DNA of 18,384 nt from an uncultured Enorma sp. Lineage in GTDB: Bacteria > Actinomycetota > Coriobacteriia > Coriobacteriales > Coriobacteriaceae. The notes below the pieces were generated by a model. That model was not told where the DNA came from. It saw only the letters and a list, made by a program, of their open reading frames with translations, and searched no databases. This document shows positions 1 through 6,875 of the stretch, in pieces. The position numbers and the translations under genes are program-made. Each line of letters opens with the position of its first letter. Positions within the stretch are counted from its first letter, which is position 1. The DNA is taken from positions 1 to 18,384 of the forward strand of contig CAJLVH010000021.1 in the NCBI GenBank assembly GCA_905210055.1. The letters run 5' to 3'.

Positions 1-452
1 TACACGTAGCCGCCGGTCGAGATGGTTCCCTGCTCCGCCATACGCGCTACGCACCTCTGTGCGGACGCGTCTTCCGACGCGCCGTCCACAACTGCCGCGG
101 TATCGTCTGCCGCATCATCGTGAAGCAGGGCATCCACCACAGCCCTTCCGCCAACGAACAGAACGAGTGCGGCGAGCGCGCAGCCAACGAACACCGATGC
201 CGCGACGATGATGCGCCGCGTACGCTCGGAACCACCTGGGGCGTCATTCCCCTCACGCGAAATATGAGAGCGCTGAGGCGCTGAAGCACCCGAAGCCTCG
301 CGGCGCAGGCGCTCGACGTCGCGCTGGCGGGCACGAGCAGCCTCATGAGCGGCGCCCGCCGCGTTGATGGGTGCCTGCACACCATGCGAATCGCGGGCGA
401 CGTGCGCGGTTTCCTCTCGGGATGCATGGCTTGGGCGAAGATGCTGCGGCAT
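1..452 (-). CDS. Membrane-anchored protein of unknown function (N-terminal 150 codons, cut by window edge)
   Basis: I do not recognise the family. The frame is open without a stop from an ATG at 452 to the window edge, so the C-terminus lies outside. The start is well supported: GGAGG sits 5 bases upstream of the ATG. Residues 1-78 are polar and Arg/Ala/Glu-rich, with a possible short helix around 31-52 (AAHEAARARQRDVERLRR). One hydrophobic segment at about 80-102 (IIVAASVFVGCALAALVLFV) follows the basic stretch RTRR, so a type II topology is likely, with the N-terminus in the cytoplasm and the rest outside. After it comes an acidic Ala/Asp linker (about 112-131), then QRCVARMAEQGTIS, where an exported domain may begin. 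It diverges from the AEC permease gene at 649. A secreted hydrolase or cell-wall enzyme would fit this layout, but nothing catalytic is visible here. Confidence 0.75.
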   Translation of the reverse strand, partial: MPQHLRPSHASREETAHVARDSHGVQAPINAAGAAHEAARARQRDVERLRREASGASAPQRSHISREGNDAPGGSERTRRIIVAASVFVGCALAALVLFVGGRAVVDALLHDDAADDTAAVVDGASEDASAQRCVARMAEQGTISTGGYV

Positions 453-648
453 GTCGACCTCCAACGCGCAAAAACAAGACTATGACGTCGTGCATAGCGT
501 ACCATCGCCGCAACGCCCATCGACCACCCGCCTGCAAAGACCACGGCATCCGCGTGAATAAAAACGGGTCGTTAAAAATCGCCGAGCGACGCGTAAGAAG
601 CGCTATCCTGTTGCACCGGAAACCACCGACCCCTTCTCTGGAGGCATT

Positions 649-1569
649 ATGGAAACCGCGCTTCTGAGCGTGACCTCCTTCGCAACGATCATCGCACTCG
701 GCATCGCGGCATCCCGCCTCGACCTCATCAGCAAGGGGGCGGATAAACTCATCTCGACCATCGTATTCAAGCTCACGCTGCCCGCAACCATCATCCACGC
801 GTTCGGATCAACCGAGGTGCTCCCCTCCATGCTCGTCATCGTCGTGGTGGGATTCGCCTGCGCAGCGATTCCCTATGCGGTAGCCCTGCTGGCGACCAGC
901 CATATGTCACAGCAGGATCGCCCGCTCTTCTTGTTCGGCGCAGGCGGCATGAACATCGGATGCTTCGCCCTCCCGTTCATCCAGGCGATCTTTCCTGCAT
1001 CGAGCGTGGTCACCGCGTGTCTCATCGATGCGGGCAACTCCATTGTCGTGACGGGCGGGTCATTCGCCCTCACCAAAGCGCTCCTTGGCGGCGAGGACGA
1101 CCCCCACCGGCTGCGCACGATGCTGAAGCGCCTGTTCTCATCCATCCCGTTTGACTGCTATATCCTGCTCGTTGCGCTCGCGCTCGCAGGCATTCGCATA
1201 CCGGGCGTTGTGATCGAATTCGTGGAGCCCATCGCGAACGCGAACCCGTTCCTGTCGCTCTTCATGCTCGGGCTCATGACGAGCACGCACGTCAACGCCC
1301 GCAAGCTCAACCGCTTGTTCGAGGTACTCGCGCTGCGCGTGGGCACGAGCCTCGTGCTCTCGTTCGCCGTCTGGTTCTTCCTGCCCGTCGACAGCCTCAC
1401 ACGCTGCGTAATCGCCACCGTCATCTGGGCGCCCATGTCTGCCCTCGCACCCCTCTATACGCTCTGGTGCGGTGGAGACCATGGTCTCTCCGGCCTCGCG
1501 GGAACGGTCAGCATCGCAATCGGCATCACCGCGATGCTCGTGATCATCACTTGCTCCGGCGTGCTGTAG
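649..1569 (+). CDS. AEC-family (auxin efflux carrier type) permease
   Basis: This is a 306-aa integral membrane protein, the usual length for the AEC family (PF03547), whose bacterial members export or exchange organic acids such as malate, or other small anions. About ten hydrophobic segments run the whole length. The N-terminal repeat holds KLTLPATIIHAF (about residues 44-55), and an FGAGGMNIGCFALPF stretch lies near 100-115. This Gly/Asn/Pro-rich interrupted helix is typical of the family. A second half of similar pattern ends in SIAIGITAMLVI. The ATG at 649 has TGGAGG four bases upstream, so the start is firm. No convincing -35/-10 pair was found in the 196-base divergent gap before it. 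Downstream it converges on nrdJ across a hairpin. The substrate cannot be told from the sequence and no neighbouring gene points to one. Confidence 0.85.
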   Translation: METALLSVTSFATIIALGIAASRLDLISKGADKLISTIVFKLTLPATIIHAFGSTEVLPSMLVIVVVGFACAAIPYAVALLATSHMSQQDRPLFLFGAGGMNIGCFALPFIQAIFPASSVVTACLIDAGNSIVVTGGSFALTKALLGGEDDPHRLRTMLKRLFSSIPFDCYILLVALALAGIRIPGVVIEFVEPIANANPFLSLFMLGLMTSTHVNARKLNRLFEVLALRVGTSLVLSFAVWFFLPVDSLTRCVIATVIWAPMSALAPLYTLWCGGDHGLSGLAGTVSIAIGITAMLVIITCSGVL

Positions 1570-1588
1570 ACACCCTGAAGCGGCGCGA

Positions 1589-1629
1589 AAGCGAGCGGGC
1601 GTAGACCTTAAGGCCGTGCCCGCTCGCTT
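1589..1629. terminator. Hairpin between convergent AEC permease and nrdJ genes
   Basis: A perfect 12-bp inverted repeat, AAGCGAGCGGGC (1589-1600) and its complement at 1618-1629, flanks a 17-base loop that itself contains the palindrome CCTTAAGG. It lies between two genes transcribed toward each other, 20 bases after the AEC stop. No real T-run follows on either strand (only TTTC on the minus strand). A shared bidirectional transcription end is the likely role, but it is not a classic intrinsic terminator. Confidence 0.5.
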
Positions 1630-1681
1630 GAATGTCAAGGTTGGGCGCTACAGCGCACCGCCAAGATCAGCAATCTCTAGA

Positions 1682-4600
1682 TCAGGAGCACCCCGTGGTG
1701 GTTCCGCAATCCATGCACACCTTGCACGTCCCGTTCTGAACCATGCGCGAGCTGCCGCAGTTGGGGCAGGTGCTGCCGTCGTAGAGGCGCTCGCCGTGGA
1801 GCGCCGCGTCGTGCACGGCCTCGTTCACGAACGCGGCGGTATAGTAGTCGCCGTTGTTGGCGATGCCGGTCTCCTCCTCGAGTTCCTGCTCCTTCTGAGC
1901 GGCGAGCCGCGAGAGCTCCTCCTCACTCGCCACAGGCTCATCATCGGGGTCAAGCTCGACCGCCATCGGCACGACGGGCGCAGGCGTGGCACCGGCGATC
2001 TGTCCCCAGCCCTCGGGCTTCACCTGAACGCGCGTGTAGTCGCCGAGTTCGATATCGATGACCTTCGAGATGAGGTCGGAAATCGAGGTTACGTATTTGA
2101 TGTTCGGGTGGCTCTGCACGAAGCCGTAGGGCTCATACATCTGCCCGCGCAGCATCTTGGAGATGCTTTCGGCCGGGATGCCGTACTGCAGCATGACGGA
2201 GATGGTCTTCGAAAGCGAGTTCAAAAGACCCATGATGGTGGTGCCCTCGCGATCGGTCGTCACGAAGAGCTCGGAGATCTTATCCTCTTCGTTGCGGTTC
2301 ACCGTGGTATAGATCTTCACGCCGTCGATCTGCGCCAGGTGCGTGCGACCGTTGCGAATGCCCATGATGCGCTTGCGGCGCGCTGGTTGCTGGGCGCTCG
2401 CGAGCTGCACCTTTGCCCCCTGCGCGTACTCGAGCAGCGCCGCATAGGAAAGATCCGCCAGATCCTTCTCGCCGCCATCGTCGGAAAGGGAGGTGTTGAG
2501 CGGTTGCGCGTTCTTGGAGCCGTCGCGGTAGAGGGTGATGCCCTTGCAGCCCGTTTGCCAGGCAAGCGTGATGACGTCCTTGAAATCCTGGACGGTCGCC
2601 TCGCGCGGCAGGTTCACGGTCTTGGAGATGGCGCCGGAGACGAGCGGCGTGAGCGCAGCCACCATGAGCACGTGCCCGCGCGGCGCGATATAGCGCTCGC
2701 CCGACCCACAGACGTTCGCGGTATCGAAGATGGACAGATGCTCGGGCTTGAGGTGCGGCGCACCCTCGATCTTTCCGTCGACAATCATGCCGTTCTCATC
2801 GGTTGCCTGCACATACGCGAGGATATCGGCAACCTCATCCTCGGCATAGCCAAGATGGCGCAGGGCGTCGCCGATCACCGGATTCGCGATGGTCATGAAC
2901 CCGCCGCCCGAAAGCTTCTTGTAGGCCATGTGGCTGAAGAACGGCTCGATTGAGGTGGCGCCGCAATCCATAGCAAACGAGATGGTGCCCGTGGGTGCCA
3001 TAACGCTTACCTGCGCGTTACGGTATCCATAGCGCTCGCCGAGCTCTTCGGCGAACGTCCAGCTCTCGATGAGTGCGCTCGCGAGCTCGCCCTCGCCCGC
3101 CTGCTCGAGCAGGTCGAAATCGACCACCGGCGGCTCGATGGTGAGGTCTTCGAACGCATCGTTGCGAGCGCCGGCGACGCGCGCATGGTTGCGAATCACG
3201 CGCGCCATGTGACGCTTGTTGATATCGTAGCAGTCGAAGGGACCCACCTTGCGTGCCATCGTGGCGGAAACCGCATAGCTGCGGCCGGTGAGCGTGCCCA
3301 CGATGGCCGACGCCAGCGCGCGCGCCTCGCGCGAGTCATAGGGCATGCCCTTCGCCATGAGCAGGCTCGCGAGATTCGAGATGCCTAACCCTGTCGCACG
3401 GAAACGATAGGTCTTGCGCGCAATGTCCTTCGTGGGGAACTGACCCCACGCGATGGACGCCTCGAGCGCGAGCTGCACGACATCGACCGTGTGTTCGAAG
3501 CCCTCCACGTCGAAATGGTCGGTCGCCGCGTCGTAGTAGCGGAATACGTTGATGGACGCGAGGTTGCAGCTCGAATCGTCCAAGAAGGCGTACTCACCGC
3601 AAGGGTTCGTGGAGTTCAGGCGGTTATAGTAGGCGCCCACGACGCCGTCCTCGCCGCCGGGGCACGTATGCCATTCGTTGAAGGTATCGCTGAACTGCGG
3701 TGCCGGGTCGGCGCAGCGCCAGGCGCTCTCGTTGAAGATGTCCCAGATGTGCTTGACCGAAACCTCGCGGTTGAAGTCGGGATCGACACGCCCCTTGAGC
3801 TCGTAGCTGGCATCCGGATCCTCGGGCAGCGCCATGACCTTCGCCATGAACTCGTTATCGATGCGCAGGGAGTTGTTCGAATTCTGCCCGGAGACCGTCG
3901 AGTAGGCCTCGCCGTTGATGTCGCCGTCGTAGCCCATCTTCATGAGCGCGAGCGCCTTGTCCTCCTCGCGCGACTTCCACGTGATGAACTTCTCGATATC
4001 CGGATGGTCGATATCGAGGCAGACCATCTTCGCGGCGCGGCGCGTGGTGCCACCGCTCTTGATGGCGTCCGCGTTGCGATCGAGACCGCGCAGGAAGCTC
4101 ATGACGCCGCTCGATACCCCGCCGCCGGAAAGCCTCTCACCCTCGGCGCGCAGCGCGCTGAAGTTCGAACCTGTGCCCGAACCACCCTTGAAGAGCTTCG
4201 TCTCGGTGACGAACTCATCGGAGATGGAGTGGTCGCCGAGCAGCTTGTCCTGCACGCTCACGATGAAGCAGGCGCTCGCCTGGGTGCGCGTATACTGGTC
4301 GATCGACTCGACCACCTCGCCGCTCTCTGGGTCGACGTAATACATCTCTTGGGGTTCGCCCGCGATGCCGTAGCTGCGCTTGAGACCGGTATTGAACCAC
4401 TGCGGAGAGTTGGGGGCGAAGCGTTGATCGAGAATGAGGTAGACAAGCTCGTCGTAGAGAATCTGCGCCTCATCGCCCTCTTCGATCATGCCCTCGTCGA
4501 TGAGCGCCGCGACCCAGAAATCGACCATGCGATGCGCGACCTGGCGCATCGAGGTCTCGTGCCCCGTTTCGGGCACACCTGCGCGGCGGAAGTACTTCGA

Positions 4601-4810
4601 CGCGATGATGTCTACGGCATTTTGGGAGTACTGGACGGGAAACTCGAGGTCGTGCATCTCACAGAGCACCCTGCCCGTCTTGTAGTCCGTGAGGAGCACG
4701 TCGCGCTTCGACCATTCGAAGAGGTCGTACACCGTCTTGCCTGCGTTCTCGGGTGCGTCGAGCGCCGACGTGAATCGACGGCAGATCAGCTCCTCGACTG
4801 TGGTTGCCAT
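1682..4810 (-). CDS. nrdJ: Vitamin B12-dependent (class II) ribonucleoside-diphosphate reductase
   Basis: This 1042-aa cytoplasmic enzyme reduces ribonucleotides to deoxyribonucleotides with adenosylcobalamin as radical source; it needs neither oxygen nor a separate radical subunit. The class II signature is clear. N402-P-C404-G-E406 carries the predicted thiyl-radical cysteine and catalytic glutamate. ASACFIVS holds one redox cysteine and SSCNLASIN the partner. KGGSGTGSNFSALR and MAPTGTISFAMDCG are substrate-loop motifs. The C-terminus is a Cys-rich zinc-ribbon-like tail (CPNCG, CKVCMDCG, GCS) typical of the long NrdJ form. The frame stays open 33 codons further upstream, but the ATG at 4810 is chosen because AGCGAGG lies six bases before it and the family N-terminus fits. 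It has its own promoter with two NrdR-like boxes. No B12 riboswitch is recognisable upstream. No nrdAB or nrdDG lies in the window. Confidence 0.97.
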   Translation of the reverse strand: MATTVEELICRRFTSALDAPENAGKTVYDLFEWSKRDVLLTDYKTGRVLCEMHDLEFPVQYSQNAVDIIASKYFRRAGVPETGHETSMRQVAHRMVDFWVAALIDEGMIEEGDEAQILYDELVYLILDQRFAPNSPQWFNTGLKRSYGIAGEPQEMYYVDPESGEVVESIDQYTRTQASACFIVSVQDKLLGDHSISDEFVTETKLFKGGSGTGSNFSALRAEGERLSGGGVSSGVMSFLRGLDRNADAIKSGGTTRRAAKMVCLDIDHPDIEKFITWKSREEDKALALMKMGYDGDINGEAYSTVSGQNSNNSLRIDNEFMAKVMALPEDPDASYELKGRVDPDFNREVSVKHIWDIFNESAWRCADPAPQFSDTFNEWHTCPGGEDGVVGAYYNRLNSTNPCGEYAFLDDSSCNLASINVFRYYDAATDHFDVEGFEHTVDVVQLALEASIAWGQFPTKDIARKTYRFRATGLGISNLASLLMAKGMPYDSREARALASAIVGTLTGRSYAVSATMARKVGPFDCYDINKRHMARVIRNHARVAGARNDAFEDLTIEPPVVDFDLLEQAGEGELASALIESWTFAEELGERYGYRNAQVSVMAPTGTISFAMDCGATSIEPFFSHMAYKKLSGGGFMTIANPVIGDALRHLGYAEDEVADILAYVQATDENGMIVDGKIEGAPHLKPEHLSIFDTANVCGSGERYIAPRGHVLMVAALTPLVSGAISKTVNLPREATVQDFKDVITLAWQTGCKGITLYRDGSKNAQPLNTSLSDDGGEKDLADLSYAALLEYAQGAKVQLASAQQPARRKRIMGIRNGRTHLAQIDGVKIYTTVNRNEEDKISELFVTTDREGTTIMGLLNSLSKTISVMLQYGIPAESISKMLRGQMYEPYGFVQSHPNIKYVTSISDLISKVIDIELGDYTRVQVKPEGWGQIAGATPAPVVPMAVELDPDDEPVASEEELSRLAAQKEQELEEETGIANNGDYYTAAFVNEAVHDAALHGERLYDGSTCPNCGSSRMVQNGTCKVCMDCGTTTGCS

Positions 4811-4830
4811 GGGATCCTCGCTTTCTAGCT

Positions 4831-4912
4831 GAAATGGGCGGCTGCCGGTAGTTTCGCTGCCCGTGCGGACAAAACCGATTCGCCTCGAGGCGCGCGGAGG
4901 CAGCCGCATTTC
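4831..4912 (-). repeat. Inverted repeat in the nrdJ leader
   Basis: GAAATGCGGCTGCC (minus strand, 4912 to 4899) is complementary to GGCAGCCGCCCATTTC (4846 to 4831), apart from a two-base bulge. The 52-base interior has a further small hairpin around CCTCGAGG. The lower arm ends about nine bases before the nrdJ ribosome binding site. If transcription starts near 4906, as the -10 below suggests, only the GC-rich core CGGCTGCC/GGCAGCCG would be present in the RNA. It could be a leader structure affecting translation, or chance in GC-rich DNA. Confidence 0.4.
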
Positions 4913-4941
4913 ATTGTAGCAAGGTGGCTGAACACTAATAC
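4913..4941 (-). promoter_or_regulatory. Putative nrdJ promoter
   Basis: A -10 match TACAAT (4913-4918, minus strand; 5 of 6 to consensus) stands 17 bases from a weak -35, GTATTA (4936-4941). A start near 4906 would give a leader of about 95 bases. The -35 overlaps the proximal NrdR-like box, which fits repression. The rest of the 305-base gap 4811-5115 holds the leader repeat, the second box and the upstream gene's terminator. Confidence 0.5.
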
Positions 4942-4954
4942 CAACATATTGCGA
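4939..4954. promoter_or_regulatory. NrdR box, proximal
   Basis: TACCAACATATTGCGA matches the known NrdR consensus ACACWATATATWGTGT at 10 of 16 positions. Its ten-base core CAACATATTG has one mismatch to CWATATATWG. It begins exactly 32 bp from the second box, giving the paired, same-face arrangement known for NrdR operators, and it overlaps the -35 region of nrdJ. The nrdR gene itself is not in the window. Confidence 0.65.
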
Positions 4955-4970
4955 TATTCCGTGAACGGTA

Positions 4971-4986
4971 ACACTAGATATTGATT
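4971..4986. promoter_or_regulatory. NrdR box, distal
   Basis: ACACTAGATATTGATT matches the NrdR consensus at 13 of 16 positions, with one mismatch in the ten-base core. It is the stronger of the pair. Together with the proximal box (16-base gap between boxes) it makes ATP/dATP-responsive repression of nrdJ by NrdR likely. Confidence 0.75.
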
Positions 4987-5010
4987 ATTTAACACGTTGA
5001 GCAGTGGTGG

Positions 5011-5055
5011 TAAAAACAAGAAAACGGCGCACCGCCCAGTCGCAGCACGCCGTTT
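5011..5055 (-). terminator. Rho-independent terminator of the 371-aa membrane protein gene
   Basis: On the minus strand the stem AAACGGCG (5055 to 5048) pairs with CGCCGTTT (5029 to 5022). It is followed by TTTTCTTGTTTTT. It lies about 60 bases after the TAA at 5116 and ahead of the nrdJ promoter, separating the two transcription units. Confidence 0.8.
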
Positions 5056-5115
5056 GCATAGCAAGGACGCTATCTACATATTGTGCCGAGGCGTGGTGTT
5101 CGCCCGGCGAACCGT

Positions 5116-6231
5116 TTACTCTACGTCGAAGAGCCAGTCGAGCTCGCTCTCCCACTGGTCCTCGTCGATGACCCATGAGCCGTTCTCATACGTGAGGTCG
5201 ATCGTCATCTGATAGCCACCGTTCATGCCGGCCGATTCAGCCGCCTCGATGAAGATCATGCCCATGCGCTGGCAATCCTCTTCATACGTGGTGTACTGGT
5301 AGTCTTCGGAGTTCACATGGGCTTCGAGCATGTAATTGTAGTTGTCGATGAGCTCGAAGATGTCGCGGCAGTTCACGGTCGCGTACACCGTCGCCTCGTC
5401 AATCGACTCGTAGACGTAGACGTCATCGATCGTGTACGAGAAGTCCTCGAGCATGATGCGCGCGTACTCCTCCGGATCGACGCCGCAAGTCTCGAGCGTC
5501 TCATCGGTCTGGTTTTCGAAGCCCTCGTTCACGATATCGCCCACGAGCGCCAGCGCCTCGGGGTCGGCGTTCTTGAGCTTGTCGAGCTCGGCCTCAGCAG
5601 CAGCGGTGACCAGGGCCTCCGCGTCACCATCGGCGGAAACGCTCGGCTCTGCGGGATCGTCGGCGGGGGTATCCGGCTCGACGGGTTCGTCGACCGTCGC
5701 GTCCCCCGTGCTCGCACTCGGAGAATTCAGGTTAGGAATGACGAACGCCACGAGCACAACCGCCACGACGACCAGCAGCACGCCAACGATGCCGCCCACG
5801 ATGAGCCCCGCATTCGATTTCTTCTGCGCCTGCACGGGCGTGGGCATATCAGCCTGCGCCGGTGCAGCATACCCGGTAGCAGGAGGCTGGGCGTACGCCG
5901 GAGGCTGTTCGGGCGCGGGCTGGCTCTGCGGAACCTGCCAGCTTGCCTGCTGTGTGGCTCCCGGCGCCGCCTGGGTGGTTCCCGGCGCGGCCTGTGTGGC
6001 TCCCGGTGCGGGTGTCACCGGAGGCTGAGGCATCCCGGCAGCGGACCACGCAGGGGGCACGGATGCCGACGCGGGCTGATCAGCCGGTGCGGGGACGGGT
6101 TGCGGAACCTCAGCCACAGGCTGCTCGGGCGTGGGCTGAGCGGGTGCAACAGGCTGCTCGGGCGCAGCGGGCTGCTCGGACTCGGCAGGTTGCGGCACAG
6201 GGGGCATTCCCTGCTGCTCTTGCTCGTTCAT
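5116..6231 (-). CDS. Membrane-anchored protein with Pro/Gln/Ala-rich cytoplasmic tail and acidic extracellular domain
   Basis: The 371-aa product has no firm family name. Residues 1-135 are low-complexity Pro, Gln and Ala, including three heptads of the APGATQA type at 75-95. KKSN then leads into one transmembrane helix (about 142-165, GLIVGGIVGVLLVVVAVVL), so the C-terminus is probably outside. An acidic Asp/Pro/Glu linker (about 171-203) follows, then a folded domain (about 204-371) with three cysteines (C249, C288, C320). That domain ends in LTYENGSWVIDEDQW, a strand pattern seen in NTF2-like DUF4878/DUF5105-type lipoproteins. That assignment is inference from pattern only. The start is firm: GGGAGGAG lies six bases before the ATG. 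It is monocistronic, with a consensus -10 upstream and a strong terminator downstream. A role as a cell-surface sensor or envelope protein is plausible but unproven. Confidence 0.85.
   Translation of the reverse strand: MNEQEQQGMPPVPQPAESEQPAAPEQPVAPAQPTPEQPVAEVPQPVPAPADQPASASVPPAWSAAGMPQPPVTPAPGATQAAPGTTQAAPGATQQASWQVPQSQPAPEQPPAYAQPPATGYAAPAQADMPTPVQAQKKSNAGLIVGGIVGVLLVVVAVVLVAFVIPNLNSPSASTGDATVDEPVEPDTPADDPAEPSVSADGDAEALVTAAAEAELDKLKNADPEALALVGDIVNEGFENQTDETLETCGVDPEEYARIMLEDFSYTIDDVYVYESIDEATVYATVNCRDIFELIDNYNYMLEAHVNSEDYQYTTYEEDCQRMGMIFIEAAESAGMNGGYQMTIDLTYENGSWVIDEDQWESELDWLFDVE
5951..6013 (-). repeat. Three tandem 21-bp units inside the 371-aa protein gene
   Basis: Three consecutive 21-bp units start at 5951, 5972 and 5993, each built round TGTGTGGCTCCCGG or a near copy on the plus strand. 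They encode the heptads APGATQA, APGTTQA and APGATQQ. The near identity at DNA level suggests recent slippage duplication, so copy number may vary between strains. Confidence 0.8.
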
Positions 6232-6278
6232 GGCGGTCTCCTCCCTTTGCGCGCGTCGCGCGCCTCAACGGTTTTTTC

Positions 6279-6307
6279 ATTATATCGTGGGAGAGGGTAC
6301 CGTTCCA
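6279..6307 (-). promoter_or_regulatory. Promoter of the 371-aa membrane protein gene
   Basis: A perfect TATAAT (6279-6284, minus strand) stands 17 bases from a poor -35, TGGAAC (6302-6307). The start would be near 6272, giving a leader of about 40 bases. That leader holds a GCGCGC/GCGCGC hairpin with a three-base loop (about 6249-6263), just upstream of the GGGAGGAG ribosome binding site. Confidence 0.6.
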
Positions 6308-6345
6308 CCACACCGCCAACTGTTTTGATCTCCGTTCTCGGGCAT

Positions 6346-6375
6346 ATGCCCTCATCGCCGAGGCGATGAGGGCAT
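6346..6375. repeat. Perfect 14-bp inverted repeat in the divergent gap before yhbY
   Basis: ATGCCCTCATCGCC (6346-6359) and its exact complement (6362-6375) are separated by only two bases. A second palindrome, GGCATATGCC (6341-6350), overlaps its left end. It lies between two divergent genes, with no T-run on either side, so it is not a terminator. An operator for a dimeric regulator, or a cruciform/leader structure, are the options. Confidence 0.7.
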
Positions 6376-6398
6376 CATCCTCCCATACCACCTCCTTC

Positions 6399-6428
6399 TT
6401 GCAGAAACACGTCCCTTTACGGTATCGT
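6399..6428 (+). promoter_or_regulatory. Putative yhbY promoter
   Basis: TTGCAG (6399-6404) and TATCGT (6423-6428) are separated by 18 bases. The predicted start would be near 6435, about 57 bases before the ATG. Both boxes are moderate matches. Confidence 0.4.
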
Positions 6429-6491
6429 TGTTGCGTTTCCGACCAAAGCATTCGATAGTCGATCCGCAACCGCGAAAGGCAAGCGATTCCC

Positions 6492-6791
6492 ATGGCTCTC
6501 TCCGGCAAGCACGTTCGCCATCTGCGCAGTCTCGCCCACCATCTCAAGCCCTCCATCATCATTGGTAAAACCGACGTGAACGACGGTGTGGTGGAGCAGG
6601 CGAATGCCGCCCTCGAAGCTCATGAGCTCATCAAGTGCTCGGTGCTCGACACCTCCTCCCTCGATGCCCGTGAGGCCGCCGATATCCTCGCCGAGCGCTG
6701 CCATGCCGAGGTAATCCAGGTCATCGGTCGCAAGTTCTCCCTGTACCGCGAGAGCAAGCGCGACGATATCGAGCACATCGCGCTTCCCTAG
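6492..6791 (+). CDS. yhbY: Ribosome-assembly RNA-binding protein YhbY (single CRM domain)
   Basis: The 99-aa product is a single CRS1-YhbY (CRM) domain, the normal size for YhbY, which binds pre-50S particles during large-subunit assembly. The family pattern is visible throughout: KHVRHLRSLAHHLKPSIIIGK at the N-terminus with the IGK loop for RNA contact, then EQANAALEAHELIKCSVL, then AEVIQVIGRKFSLYRESK near the end. The ATG at 6492 starts exactly at the family N-terminus, although the only Shine-Dalgarno-like run, GAAAGG, is rather far away (about 12 bases). It stands alone: the upstream gene is divergent and the downstream regulator convergent. The 84-base convergent gap to 6876 shows no clear terminator. 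Confidence 0.95.
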   Translation: MALSGKHVRHLRSLAHHLKPSIIIGKTDVNDGVVEQANAALEAHELIKCSVLDTSSLDAREAADILAERCHAEVIQVIGRKFSLYRESKRDDIEHIALP

Positions 6792-6875
6792 CGAACCCCA
6801 AGCAGGGCGCAGCGTAAAGACGCGCACACTCGGCAATCCGCCAACTTGCCCGATGCCGCGAGACTCCGTGCGCAA

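Noticed and set aside
1616..2953. Long plus-strand open frame (445 codons) opposite nrdJ
   Set aside because: It is antisense to a fully conserved nrdJ, has Arg/His/Leu/Val-rich low-complexity translation, and no ribosome binding site. The same holds for 3491-4828.
4811..5010. Cobalamin riboswitch upstream of nrdJ
   Set aside because: No B12-box-like sequence or suitable multi-stem layout was found; the control elements seen are NrdR-like boxes.
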